This document shows positions 52,286 through 60,887 of a stretch of DNA of 64,000 nucleotides, in pieces; within the stretch, counting starts at the first letter, position 1; every line of letters starts with the position of its first letter. The stretch lies in contig NZ_SRYB01000020.1 of the NCBI RefSeq assembly GCF_004793975.1, positions 25,713-89,712 of the forward strand. Reading direction: 5' to 3'. The position numbers were made by a program, and so were the translations under genes. Source of the DNA: Lepagella muris. Its GTDB lineage: Bacteria > Bacteroidota > Bacteroidia > Bacteroidales > Muribaculaceae. Below the pieces are notes generated by a model that was not told the DNA's origin, made no database searches, and worked only from the letters and a program-made list of their open reading frames with translations.

Positions 52286-54193
52286 ATGAAAGACCGAAAC
52301 ATTTTCAGAAATTTTATTGCGGCATCATGCCTTGCAGCCCTCGCAATGCCTGCCCTGGCACAGCAATCCCCAATGAACGCTTATCTCTTTGCCTATTTCA
52401 CCGGTAATGATAAGAGAGATGAATCAATCAAGTTCGCTGTCAGCCGCGATGGAGTGAACTTCACTGCCCTCAACGACAACGCCCCGATAATCGACTCACG
52501 TCTTATCAGCGAGACCGGCGGCGTGAGAGACCCGCACATCATACGCTCCGAGGATGGGAAGCATTTCTATATGGTCGTGACCGACATGGTATGTGCCAAC
52601 GGTTGGGACTCAAACCGTGGTCTGACCCTATTGAAATCGGACGACCTCGTAAACTGGACCCCCTCTGTCATAAATATCCAGAAAAGATACAAAGGTCATG
52701 AGAAACTGAAGAGAGTATGGGCTCCACAGACAATATATGACCATGATGCCGGGAAATATATGGTGTATTGGTCGATGCAGCATGGCGACGGTCCGGATAT
52801 AATCTACTACGCCTACACCAATGACGACTTCACGGATTTCATCGGCAAACCGAAACCACTCTTCATACCTAAGAATAAGAAATCGTGTATCGATGGCGAC
52901 ATTGTGTATAAGGATGGTGCCTACCACATGTTCTACAAGACCGAAGGTCACGGCAACGGCATAAAGAAGGCCACCACCAACAAACTGACCTCCGGAAAAT
53001 GGACTGAATATGACGACTATAAGCAGCAGACGGATAAGGCTGTCGAGGGTGCCGGCGTGTTTAAGCTCATTGACTCCGACAAATACATACTGATGTATGA
53101 CGTGTATATGGATGGTAAATATCAGTTTACCGAGTCTACTGACCTCGACAACTTCAAGGTGATCGACTCATCCGTATCAATGGACTTCCATCCGCGCCAC
53201 GGAAGCGTGATGCAGATCACGGATGAGGAGTATGACCGTCTGACAAAGGCATTCCCCTCCTATCTAAAGGGGGCATCCAATCCGGTGCTGCCGCAATTCC
53301 ATGCCGACCCGGAGATAATGTATTCGGAAAAGACCGGCAAATATTACATCTACTCCACCACCGACGGTTATCCCGGTTGGGGCGGCTCCTACTATACCTG
53401 CTACTCTTCGCCCGACCTGAAGGACTGGCAGTATGAGGGCGTCACTCTCGACACTGCAACGGATCAGGTGCCATGGGCTAACGGCAACGCATGGGCTCCC
53501 GCTATAGAGGAGAAGAAAATCAACGGTGATTACAAGTATTTCCTCTATTTCAGTGCAAATCCTGTCACCGACAATGGCAAGCAGATAGGCGTGGCTGTTG
53601 CCGACAACCCGACAGGTCCGTTCAAGGCTCTCGACAAGCCGATAATCACAGAGTCGCCTGTCGGTCATGGTCAGCAGATTGATGTAGACGTGTTCACCGA
53701 CCCCGCAAGTGGGAAATCATATCTCTATTGGGGCAATGGCTACATGGCAGGTGCCGAGCTGAACGACGATATGCTCTCAATCAAGCCGGAGACTATCACC
53801 GTGATGACACCCGAGGGGGGCACACTCGCCGACTACAACTTCCGCGAGGCTCCATACGTGATCTATCGCAATGGCACGTACTATTTCATGTGGTCGGTAG
53901 ATGATACCGGTTCACCCAACTATCATGTGGCATACGGCACCTCCGACTCTCCTCTCGGTAAGATAACCGTGGCAGAGAATCCCGTGATTCTCTCCCAGAT
54001 AGGGAAACGCATCGGCACCGCCCATAACTCTGCCCTCAACATCCCCGGCACCGATGACTGGATCACTGTCTACCACCGCATCAACCCTGCATATAAAGAG
54101 GGCAAATACTCACCGGGCACACACCGCGAGGTATGCATCGACCGCCTGATATTCAACCCCGACGGCACAATAATGCCCACCACACCGCAATAA
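52286..54193 (+). CDS. Double-module glycoside hydrolase family 43 protein
   Basis: 635 aa from the ATG at 52286, giving signal MKDRNIFRNFIAASCLAALA. Two five-bladed GH43 propellers in tandem. Module 1 (about 30-330): GGVRDPHIIRSEDGKHFYM, KSCIDGDIVYKDG, KAVEGAGVFKL. Module 2 (about 350-630): QFHADPEIMYSEKTGKYYIY, QQIDVDVFTDPASGKSYLYWG, FREAPYVIYRNGTYYFMWS. Each has the Asp, Asp, Glu triad, so both may be active. Probable arabinofuranosidase or galactan-directed activity. It has its own promoter and terminator, apart from the preceding operon. Confidence 0.88.
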   Translation: MKDRNIFRNFIAASCLAALAMPALAQQSPMNAYLFAYFTGNDKRDESIKFAVSRDGVNFTALNDNAPIIDSRLISETGGVRDPHIIRSEDGKHFYMVVTDMVCANGWDSNRGLTLLKSDDLVNWTPSVINIQKRYKGHEKLKRVWAPQTIYDHDAGKYMVYWSMQHGDGPDIIYYAYTNDDFTDFIGKPKPLFIPKNKKSCIDGDIVYKDGAYHMFYKTEGHGNGIKKATTNKLTSGKWTEYDDYKQQTDKAVEGAGVFKLIDSDKYILMYDVYMDGKYQFTESTDLDNFKVIDSSVSMDFHPRHGSVMQITDEEYDRLTKAFPSYLKGASNPVLPQFHADPEIMYSEKTGKYYIYSTTDGYPGWGGSYYTCYSSPDLKDWQYEGVTLDTATDQVPWANGNAWAPAIEEKKINGDYKYFLYFSANPVTDNGKQIGVAVADNPTGPFKALDKPIITESPVGHGQQIDVDVFTDPASGKSYLYWGNGYMAGAELNDDMLSIKPETITVMTPEGGTLADYNFREAPYVIYRNGTYYFMWSVDDTGSPNYHVAYGTSDSPLGKITVAENPVILSQIGKRIGTAHNSALNIPGTDDWITVYHRINPAYKEGKYSPGTHREVCIDRLIFNPDGTIMPTTPQ

Positions 54194-54217
54194 CCCTCAA
54201 TCAAAACCTACAATAGC

Positions 54218-54263
54218 ACGGAGTCTGTATGGAAATTACCATACGGGCTCCGTGTTCTATTTT
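54218..54263 (+). terminator. Terminator after the double-GH43 gene
   Basis: A 15-bp stem (54218-54232 with 54239-54253, two G-U pairs), loop AAATTA, then TCTATTTT. Confidence 0.8.
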
Positions 54264-54309
54264 GATATATATTTTATTCCAATTTGATATATATTTGGAT
54301 TTTTTATTA

Positions 54310-54317
54310 TATCTTTG
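54310..54317 (+). promoter_or_regulatory. -7 box for the TPR regulator
   Basis: TATCTTTG; the nearest TTTG (54283-54286) is 23 bp away. TTTGATATATAT is repeated twice, 22 bp apart (54262 and 54284), across the -33 region and may bind a regulator. Confidence 0.45.
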
Positions 54318-54370
54318 TCAAGTGAAATCTTGAAAAATTAAGATTAAAACCCACCATAGTAATTCTTGAC

Positions 54371-56098
54371 ATGTCAAAAAGCATCCGCATACTGCAATCA
54401 TTGATCATCTGCATGATATTCTCATGCTGCAATAATTCCAATTACGATTCCTCTCTGGCAAGACTGGAGAATTTATCATCCATCTCCCCTTCCGAGGCAT
54501 TGGATTCATTGTATGCCATTGATTATGATAAGCTGTCAGCCTCCGACAAGCATTATCATGACTTCCTTTCCGTAAAGATTGCGGATAAGGCATACATGAC
54601 ACACACGTCTGACAGTCTTATCCTGAAAGTGATTGATTTTGAATCCAATCACCGCAGCAACGGCCGTTATGCCGAGGCATTATACTATGGAGGGAGAGTC
54701 TACAGCGACTTGGGGGATTATCCGACGGCATTAAGCTACTTCCAAAAAGCCCTGGAGAATCTCTCACCAGACCCATCCAACGATTTCATGAAGGCCAATA
54801 TACATAGCCAATACGGACGCCTGCTCACATCTATGCGCCTTTATAACGAGGCGATACCCCATATTGAGAGCTCCTTACAAATAAGCAGACTGCAAAAGGA
54901 TACCGTCAATATAATATACGATCTGCAACTCCTTGGCGGGACATGCTTTTTGGCAAAGAACTATAACTTGGCAGAACAATATTTTAAAGAGGCATTGCAA
55001 CTCAGCTACAATCAACCGCCATTTCATTCTGCAAAATCATTGATGTATCTGGCAGTAATAAAAGCCAAGTCCGGACAAAATGACTCAGCCCTGTCATTAA
55101 TAAGGGATATTCCTGACAAAGTGAAATCAACAATACGTAACGATGCTCTCGCCTACGCATCCGACATATACCTTAAAGCAGGTATAGTTGACACTGCATA
55201 TCTGTATGCTCATGAGATAGTCAACAGTCCCGATTCCGCTCCGAGAGAGATAGGGTATCAGGTCCTGCTCTCCCCAAAATTAAAAAATATCATATCCCTT
55301 GACTCCATATATAAGTATCTGGAAGAGTATCGGAATCGGCTTGAGAATTTCTATGATGAGAATGAGATACAATTGGCAATTACGCAGCAGACACAGTATA
55401 ATTATCAGATGCATGATCGGGATAAGGAGAGGGCGGAGAATGCCTATATAGTGTTGATGTGGGTATTGGTGGCTGTGTTGGTGGTCTCTGCCTCACTTAT
55501 TATCGGTATCCTTTATTTCAAGAACAGGAATAAGTCAAATATCATCAAATTTCAGGATGCCCTAAAGAATATAGAGGAACTGAAAGATGAACTGAACGAG
55601 GCATTAAAAGCAAACGAGACATCAGAATCTGACGTTTCCGATGTGCCCTCATCATTACAGAATTTTAAAGAGAGGGAGATTAAACTTCGCCAACAACTGA
55701 AAGATGAACTTCTCTCTTTATACGAGAATGTTGACGAGAATAAAGAAATCCCTCTTGAGATTCTTCAATCTGAAGTTTATCGGAAGCTTCAGACGTTGAT
55801 AACCGATGGAAAAATCATAAAGGATAATGACCCAATCTGGAAAGAGCTTGAGGAAACGGTACTGACCTGTTCGCCAAAATTCATCTCCAACCTCAACCTG
55901 CTTACTTTAGGGAACCTGACCACGATAGAGCTACAGACAGCCCTTCTTATAAAGTGTGGCGTGAGACCCTCTCAGATGGCAATTATATTTGGGAAAAGCA
56001 ACGGAACGATTGTTTCCAGAAGAGAATCACTCTGCATGAAGGTTCTCGGCAAAAAAATGGGAGTCAAAGTCATTGACGCAATAATCCGCTTATTATAA
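54371..56098 (+). CDS. TPR lipoprotein-like membrane regulator with C-terminal HTH
   Basis: 575 aa. Signal/lipobox (MIFSCCNN), about six tetratricopeptide repeats at residues 70-340 (GRYAEALYYGGRVYSDLGDYPTALSYFQKALE), one transmembrane helix at about 359-384 (VLMWVLVAVLVVSASLIIGILYF), a cytoplasmic coiled coil (LKDELNEALKAN), and a C-terminal LuxR-like helix-turn-helix region (NLTTIELQTALLIKCGVRPSQMAIIFGKSNGTIVSRRESL). Such TPR-TM-HTH proteins are regulators in Bacteroidetes, often next to peptide or polysaccharide clusters. It is upstream of the peptide cluster on the same strand and is the likely regulator of it. Confidence 0.8.
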   Translation: MSKSIRILQSLIICMIFSCCNNSNYDSSLARLENLSSISPSEALDSLYAIDYDKLSASDKHYHDFLSVKIADKAYMTHTSDSLILKVIDFESNHRSNGRYAEALYYGGRVYSDLGDYPTALSYFQKALENLSPDPSNDFMKANIHSQYGRLLTSMRLYNEAIPHIESSLQISRLQKDTVNIIYDLQLLGGTCFLAKNYNLAEQYFKEALQLSYNQPPFHSAKSLMYLAVIKAKSGQNDSALSLIRDIPDKVKSTIRNDALAYASDIYLKAGIVDTAYLYAHEIVNSPDSAPREIGYQVLLSPKLKNIISLDSIYKYLEEYRNRLENFYDENEIQLAITQQTQYNYQMHDRDKERAENAYIVLMWVLVAVLVVSASLIIGILYFKNRNKSNIIKFQDALKNIEELKDELNEALKANETSESDVSDVPSSLQNFKEREIKLRQQLKDELLSLYENVDENKEIPLEILQSEVYRKLQTLITDGKIIKDNDPIWKELEETVLTCSPKFISNLNLLTLGNLTTIELQTALLIKCGVRPSQMAIIFGKSNGTIVSRRESLCMKVLGKKMGVKVIDAIIRLL

Positions 56099-56115
56099 GC
56101 AATTTAACCTCTTAT

Positions 56116-56148
56116 AAAAAAAATGACGGGTGTGTACCCGTCATTTTT
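56116..56148 (+). terminator. Terminator after the TPR regulator
   Basis: Stem AAAAATGACGGGT/ACCCGTCATTTTT (56119-56131 with 56136-56148), loop GTGT, T tail. Confidence 0.85.
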
Positions 56149-56177
56149 CCGTCATTTTTCCGTCATTTTTCCGTCAT
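56144..56177 (+). repeat. Three direct repeats of TTTTTCCGTCAT, 11-bp period
   Basis: Copies start at 56144, 56155 and 56166 and follow the CCCGTCAT arm of the terminator. An 11-bp period puts them on one DNA face. They end 7 bp before the -33 box of the next gene, an activator-like position. Confidence 0.75.
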
Positions 56178-56183
56178 CGTTTT

Positions 56184-56216
56184 TTTGTACTTTCCTTAAT
56201 AATATTCATAATTTTG
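56184..56216 (+). promoter_or_regulatory. Promoter of the peptide cluster
   Basis: TTTG (56184-56187), 21 bp, TAATTTTG (56209-56216). The first ATG is at 56240. Confidence 0.75.
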
Positions 56217-56239
56217 CGGAAACTAAATCGAAATAACAC

Positions 56240-56608
56240 ATGAAAAAAGTTTCCACATTAACATTCATCATCACCTTGATGATTTCAACCCTGTTTTCCA
56301 AATCAGCAATAGCAGAGAATCAGGATACCTATAACGTACCTATGCAAAAGGTAGAGTCCTATAAGATTGACCGTGATGGTCGCAGATCAATTGCCCATCC
56401 TATAATCTGCGTCATCAATAGGGATGGTACTGTGTCAGGGATACAACCGGAAGAGATTAACACTTACGAGATATGGGATAATACCGGTGAGATATGCATT
56501 ATGTCAAGCTCCTCTCCCAAAGAATTCACAGATTTTATTTTCACATATCCCGACAACTATCAAATAAGAATCACGGCAGATGATTTCTATCTGATAGGTC
56601 GTCTGTAA
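56240..56608 (+). CDS. Small secreted protein of unknown function
   Basis: 122 aa. Signal peptide (MKKVSTLTFIITLMISTLFSKSAIA then ENQDTYNVPM). The rest is beta-rich (YEIWDNTGEICIMSSSSPKEFTDFIFTYPDNYQIRITADDFYLIGRL), possibly a small Ig-like fold. I do not recognise the family. It is the first gene after the cluster promoter with its repeat array, so it is probably co-expressed with the peptide genes. Confidence 0.65.
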   Translation: MKKVSTLTFIITLMISTLFSKSAIAENQDTYNVPMQKVESYKIDRDGRRSIAHPIICVINRDGTVSGIQPEEINTYEIWDNTGEICIMSSSSPKEFTDFIFTYPDNYQIRITADDFYLIGRL

Positions 56609-56658
56609 ATTCCAGAATAATTGAATTCCCATAGTATATAAACCCATAAGCTAATCTC

Positions 56659-58173
56659 ATGCTGTCTCAAATATTGATCAAATATAGCAGCCTATTTCTG
56701 AAAGGTGTTGACAAGAACGGTCTCAGGATATTCCTGGAGTCTTCTCCTATGTATCCGAACCTACTCTCCGCCATCCAGACCCTACAATATGTCGGGTTAG
56801 ACTGTAATGCCGGTCAATGTGATTGGGAATATCTGGAGAAACTCGGCTCTCCATTCCTTCTGCATCTGAAACATGACCAATAGGAAATCCTGATTATTGC
56901 AAAATGGGATAATATCCGTCATTCGCTGAAAACTTATAATCTGAAAAACAAGCGATGGGATATAACGGATAGAGCGGATGTGGAACGTTTCTGGAATGGG
57001 GTGGTGATATACACGAACGACCGACAGACAAGAGAATCCAATGGTTGGCAATTTGGGATTTTTATCCTGATCATATTTGGAATATCCCTACTTGCAGCCA
57101 TTTCTCTCCATCATGATAAGATGGCTGCAATCTATTACATCCCTATGATTTTAGGTTTCGTAATAAGCTGCTGTCTCTATATGAAATCGGATATGCCTTT
57201 AGGGGGGATGATTGACAGGCTATGCAACATATCGACTGCTACAGATTGCGAACGTGTGGATAAGTCTTCTTACAGTTCTGTTGTAGGATTCAAGATGAAT
57301 TGTCTGGCTTTAGCATTCTTCCTGTCCCAACTGGCAGCCTCCACAATCACGGTATTGATGGAAATATCCGGAAATCTAAGTTCCTTATATTCCATCTCCG
57401 CTGCTGCAATACTTCCGATGATTGGATATTCAGTCTATGGTCAGTTCAAGGTCGGCAAGATATGTCCGTTGTGTATCCTTGTTGCTGCCTGTGTTGCCGC
57501 AGAGGCTGCCATGTTTATAAGTATGTCCCGGTATTCCATAAATATAAAGATATGTGTACTCTGGTCCGGAATATTCCTGATTACGGCACTTACATTAAGG
57601 CTCATCTCAGACTATCGCTCAAAAAATAATGAACATGCTGTTGAGGAGATGGCGTTGCTGAGGCTAAAACGTCGGGAAGAGATAATTTCATTGGAAAGCA
57701 CTCCAATAAAGACAATTGAATCGCCAATATGGTTTGGGGATAAAAATTCTCCAATCAGGGTGACAACCGTAATCTCACCGGGATGCAACCATTGCCGTAA
57801 GGTTGTTGCAGAATTTATCCCATTACTGAAAACCGGATTGAGATTCCGATGGGATATAGTGCTTGGGGCAACCTCAAAAAAGGATTCACAAGTAATTGAC
57901 AGGTGGATTCAAAAATATCTATCTGACAAGAATGACTTATTCAAAGAATTATCGGTATGGGGCGGCGGTAAAGTTCCGAACTTACCATCATCTGATCTGA
58001 ATACAGGGAATACCAAAATTTCTGAAATCAAAAAGAGTTTCAATATACTGATCTTAGGAATGAATATTTCAGGATTTCCCAAAATTATTCTGAATGACAG
58101 ATTATTGTCATCCATTTACACTTCCTCAGATTTGGAATATATAATTACTGACAAAGTAGCTACTCTAAAATGA
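56659..58173 (+). pseudogene. VKOR-thioredoxin protein with degenerate C39 domain, interrupted by one amber codon
   Basis: One frame runs from the ATG at 56659 to 58173 (504 codons) with a single TAG at 56881-56883. Residues 1-74 plus the segment after the stop (EILIIAKWDN...RADVERFWNGVVIYTND) form a C39-like domain without its catalytic Cys. Then come membrane helices of a vitamin K epoxide reductase-like domain (CNISTATDCERVDKSSYSSVVGF, redox GKICPLCIL) and a thioredoxin-like domain (ISPGCNHCRKVV). It would form or isomerise disulfides for the exported peptides. Restart at the GTG at 56980 would give 397 aa with VKOR and thioredoxin parts intact, so partial function is possible. The amber is a recent nonsense change, a read-through codon or a sequencing error. 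Confidence 0.75.
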
Positions 58174-58218
58174 TATCATTTTCAAAAGCAGGTTGCAAAA
58201 CAACCTGCAAACGTAAGT
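58166..58218 (+). promoter_or_regulatory. Leader element copy 1, before precursor peptide 1
   Basis: TAAAATGATATCATT, a spacer, then a hairpin AGCAGGTTG/CAACCTGC and AAACG. The VKOR stop codon lies inside it. The same order of blocks occurs at 59705-59760 before peptide 2. A further stem GTCGCA/TGCGAC follows at 58217-58241. Confidence 0.7.
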
Positions 58219-58272
58219 CGCAACGCGTTATGATGCGACAAATTTTCAATTTCAACCCTAAAACACAACAGT

Positions 58273-58449
58273 ATGAAAGAGATTTCTAAACTTCAACTCA
58301 TCTCCTTGACCGGAGGCTGGGCCAACCCGGAGAAATGTAGAGATGTGCAGTATATAGCCAATGAGATTCAGAACCATCCGGAACTTTTAGAGGAGTTTGA
58401 TTGGAGTATTTGGTGTGATGCTTTTGATATGTTCTGCTTAGGCAGCTAA
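58273..58449 (+). CDS. Double-glycine precursor peptide 1
   Basis: 58 aa. Leader MKEISKLQLISLTGG ends in Gly14-Gly15, the cleavage site used by C39 peptidase exporters. The 43-residue core starts WANPEKCRDVQYIANE and ends WCDAFDMFCLGS, with Cys22, Cys48 and Cys55. It shares C-x-D-(V/L)-Q-x-(I/F)-A-N and a W-x-x-W-x-D-A pattern with peptide 2. It sits after the VKOR gene and before GLPGLI-1. Known analogues are class II bacteriocins and Bacteroidales peptide toxins (bacteroidetocins) with double-Gly leaders; a signalling role is an alternative. Confidence 0.8.
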   Translation: MKEISKLQLISLTGGWANPEKCRDVQYIANEIQNHPELLEEFDWSIWCDAFDMFCLGS

Positions 58450-58829
58450 TAAATGAGAAGTAACCAGTCATATTAAGACACCATATTCTGAAAATTTATG
58501 GTCGCATGCTTGAACCAAAGATTCAAAACGTCCATGCAAGCGAGATTGGTAACTATCTCTTAAGAATTGATGATGGTTTGATGCGTTTTGCAAACATAAC
58601 TTTCACAAATTTTTAAAAGATTACTTAATAGGATGTTCATTTTGATATAACAAATTTCAATAATATATCAAAATTTGGACTCAAAATCCAAACTTGATTT
58701 ATCTTAGGATATATGACATTTATTTCAAGTTGTCTACGAAAGAAAGTCAATCCAAAATTTGGGATATTAAACTGGACATCCTAATTACCAAACACTCTCA
58801 ATATATTAATTTATTATGGAAGATAATCA
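58450..58829 (+). other. Non-coding gap after precursor peptide 1
   Basis: 380 AT-rich bases with no convincing frame. CATGCTTGAA and a near-complementary TCCATGCAAGC stretch (about 58506-58545) could fold. No clear promoter for GLPGLI-1 is visible. Confidence 0.5.
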
Positions 58830-59702
58830 ATGCGAATATTAAGTTATCATAATATATCGTCATTATCATTTTACCATTGTGTAATACGATTAATTGTAGG
58901 TATTCTTTTCAGTTGCTCTTGTTTCGAAGGATTTTGCTATGATTATGTTGAGAATAATGATTCTGCTTTAATAAAAGTTGTCTATCGTCGAACTATGGCA
59001 ACAGATACCATTAACCCAATGGGAAACTCCATTGAAGAGAATCTCATTTTAAAAGCCAATTCTAATCTGAGCATCTTTTACTCAGAAAAACTTTGGGAAT
59101 GGTGGAAAACAATAGCGTCAGAAAAAGGGAATATAATTAATTACTTCTTAGATCGGAACTGGCACAATTCAATTGCCGGATTAGAGTATAACATAGTCTA
59201 CCGTAATTATACGCAAAATCTCACTATTGATCATCAAAGATATGATCTGACCAATTGGGAACTTGTAGAGAGTATCGAACGTCCGGAATGGGTTATATGT
59301 GACAGTGTTTGTACTATTCTTAACTATGAGTGTGTAATGGCCAAGGCAAATTTCCGAGGGCGCATTTGGACAGCATTTTTCACACCGGAAATTCCGATTA
59401 AGGAGGGTCCATGGAAGTTATGCGGTCTGCCGGGTATTATACTAAAGGCATCGGATTCCAAAAATCATTACTCTTATGAGGCGACAGAACTATTCACAAG
59501 GAATGTGGGGATAGTTGAATTTCAAATGAAGCGAAATCGAATTAAGATAAAAGACCGTCGAAAAGGGCTACAATACCGAAGAAAATGTCTTTCTGAAGAT
59601 ATCTCAAAAAAGATACAGGCTGCATACGGTTTAGATATAAAAAAAGTTAGACATACTCCTAAAAATTATGATTTTGAGGAGACCGACTATCCTCACGAAT
59701 AA
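58830..59702 (+). CDS. GLPGLI-family protein 1
   Basis: 290 aa. N-terminal signal region (hydrophobic FYHCVIRLIVGILFSCSCF). The family signature is GPWKLCGLPGIILKASD; other blocks shared with the second copy are DHQRYDLTNWELVESIERPEW, RGRIWTAFFTPEIPIKEGPWK and the C-terminal YDFEETDYPH. GLPGLI proteins are secreted Bacteroidetes proteins of unknown biochemical role that are often encoded with TonB-receptor-like proteins and peptide exporters. Each copy here follows one precursor peptide, which suggests a matched pair, perhaps immunity or maturation; that is inference. Confidence 0.85.
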   Translation: MRILSYHNISSLSFYHCVIRLIVGILFSCSCFEGFCYDYVENNDSALIKVVYRRTMATDTINPMGNSIEENLILKANSNLSIFYSEKLWEWWKTIASEKGNIINYFLDRNWHNSIAGLEYNIVYRNYTQNLTIDHQRYDLTNWELVESIERPEWVICDSVCTILNYECVMAKANFRGRIWTAFFTPEIPIKEGPWKLCGLPGIILKASDSKNHYSYEATELFTRNVGIVEFQMKRNRIKIKDRRKGLQYRRKCLSEDISKKIQAAYGLDIKKVRHTPKNYDFEETDYPHE

Positions 59703-59704
59703 GA

Positions 59705-59760
59705 CTAAAATGATATCATTATATTCCGAGAAGCAGGCATTGAAACGACCTGCAAACGCT
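59705..59760 (+). promoter_or_regulatory. Leader element copy 2, before precursor peptide 2
   Basis: TAAAATGATATCATT, a 12-nt spacer, AGCAGG, loop, ACCTGCAAACG: the same blocks as 58166-58218. It begins 3 bp after the GLPGLI-1 stop. Confidence 0.7.
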
Positions 59761-59813
59761 AATACGTCTCGCGTACAAGAAGATAATAATACAACTATTT
59801 TTAGTTACTTATC

Positions 59814-59975
59814 ATGAAAAAGATTGACATTATAAGTTTGATGAATCTCATGGGAGGAGCAACTCAAATAAATTGTGCAGACCTTCAAAAATTTGCCAAT
59901 ACAGATGGTCACACTTTTACTGACGAGCAATGGAATCGATGGGCTGATGCCTGGGAGGCTCATTGCATGAAATAA
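59814..59975 (+). CDS. Double-glycine precursor peptide 2
   Basis: 53 aa. Leader MKKIDIISLMNLMGG ends Gly14-Gly15. The 38-residue core starts ATQINCADLQKFANT and ends WNRWADAWEAHCMK; Cys21 and Cys51 could form one disulfide. It is a paralogue of peptide 1: both have Cys six or seven residues after the Gly-Gly, then x-D-(V/L)-Q-x-(I/F)-A-N and an aromatic D-A motif before the last Cys. A strong hairpin at 59991-60030 follows. Confidence 0.8.
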   Translation: MKKIDIISLMNLMGGATQINCADLQKFANTDGHTFTDEQWNRWADAWEAHCMK

Positions 59976-59990
59976 TTGAGTATTTATGGT

Positions 59991-60030
59991 AATGCAGCAG
60001 GCTTCCATATTTATATAAGCCTGCTGCATT
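59991..60030 (+). terminator. Hairpin after precursor peptide 2
   Basis: Perfect 14-bp stem AATGCAGCAGGCTT/AAGCCTGCTGCATT (59991-60004 with 60017-60030). It may end most transcripts after the peptide gene so that the peptide is made in excess over GLPGLI-2. Confidence 0.7.
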
Positions 60031-60047
60031 CTTTAACATTTTATTTT

Positions 60048-60887
60048 ATGATAAGAAAATTGCTTATTGTGTTATCCTTTCTGTCTACCCTTTACTCACC
60101 GGCTAAGACAAGAGAGGTGCATGTAATCGACACTGCAAGAATTAAAATAGTTTACGAGCGCATAATGGTGCTTGACACGTTGTGTCCAAACAAACGATTC
60201 AAGAATGACATCTTATCTCTGTTTGCAGGCGACCGTGCCAGTGCTTTTTATTCAGAAGAGAATAGGACTGACTTAGAAATGCAAGATAATCCAGAATATC
60301 TTTTAAGAAGTTTTAAAGATCCGGAATTGTCTAAAAATTTAGCGGGACTGGAGAACGAGGCTATTTTCCGAGAATATGATAAGAACCTTCAGACAGTACA
60401 TCAAAGATATGATCTGTCAAACTGGCAATTGAATGAAGATATTGAGAAACCTCAGTGGGAAATACAAGACTCAATAATCAATATATTGGGTTATGACTGC
60501 GTAATGGCATCATCTCAATATAGAGGAAGAAGATGGACTGCATTCTTTTCTCCGGAGATAGCAATACCTGAGGGTCCTTGGAAACTTATAGGATTGCCCG
60601 GCATCATTCTGAAAGCGTATGACAATAAAAAAGAATACTGCTATGATGCTGTCGAAATCAATACAGACAAACCAGGATTGGTAGAGTATTATAATTATAG
60701 AGACAGACTTATAATAAAAGACCGCATAAAGGGATTGATCCATAGATACAGTGCACAGAAGTCAAACATAAAAGAGAAAATACAGGCAGCTTACGGAATT
60801 TCCAATATGGCTGTCAGGACTGATAGCACACAGGACAAGAGATACGATTTCGAAGAAACCGACTATCCTCACAATAAAACGAAATGA
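60048..60887 (+). CDS. GLPGLI-family protein 2
   Basis: 279 aa from the ATG at 60048, where a signal peptide begins (MIRKLLIVLSFLSTLYSPA); the frame opens earlier but through the hairpin. Signature GPWKLIGLPGIILKAYD, with VHQRYDLSNWQLNEDIEKPQW and YDFEETDYPH shared with copy 1. It overlaps the ATG of the outer-membrane gene by four bases (ATGA), so those two are translationally coupled. Confidence 0.85.
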   Translation: MIRKLLIVLSFLSTLYSPAKTREVHVIDTARIKIVYERIMVLDTLCPNKRFKNDILSLFAGDRASAFYSEENRTDLEMQDNPEYLLRSFKDPELSKNLAGLENEAIFREYDKNLQTVHQRYDLSNWQLNEDIEKPQWEIQDSIINILGYDCVMASSQYRGRRWTAFFSPEIAIPEGPWKLIGLPGIILKAYDNKKEYCYDAVEINTDKPGLVEYYNYRDRLIIKDRIKGLIHRYSAQKSNIKEKIQAAYGISNMAVRTDSTQDKRYDFEETDYPHNKTK

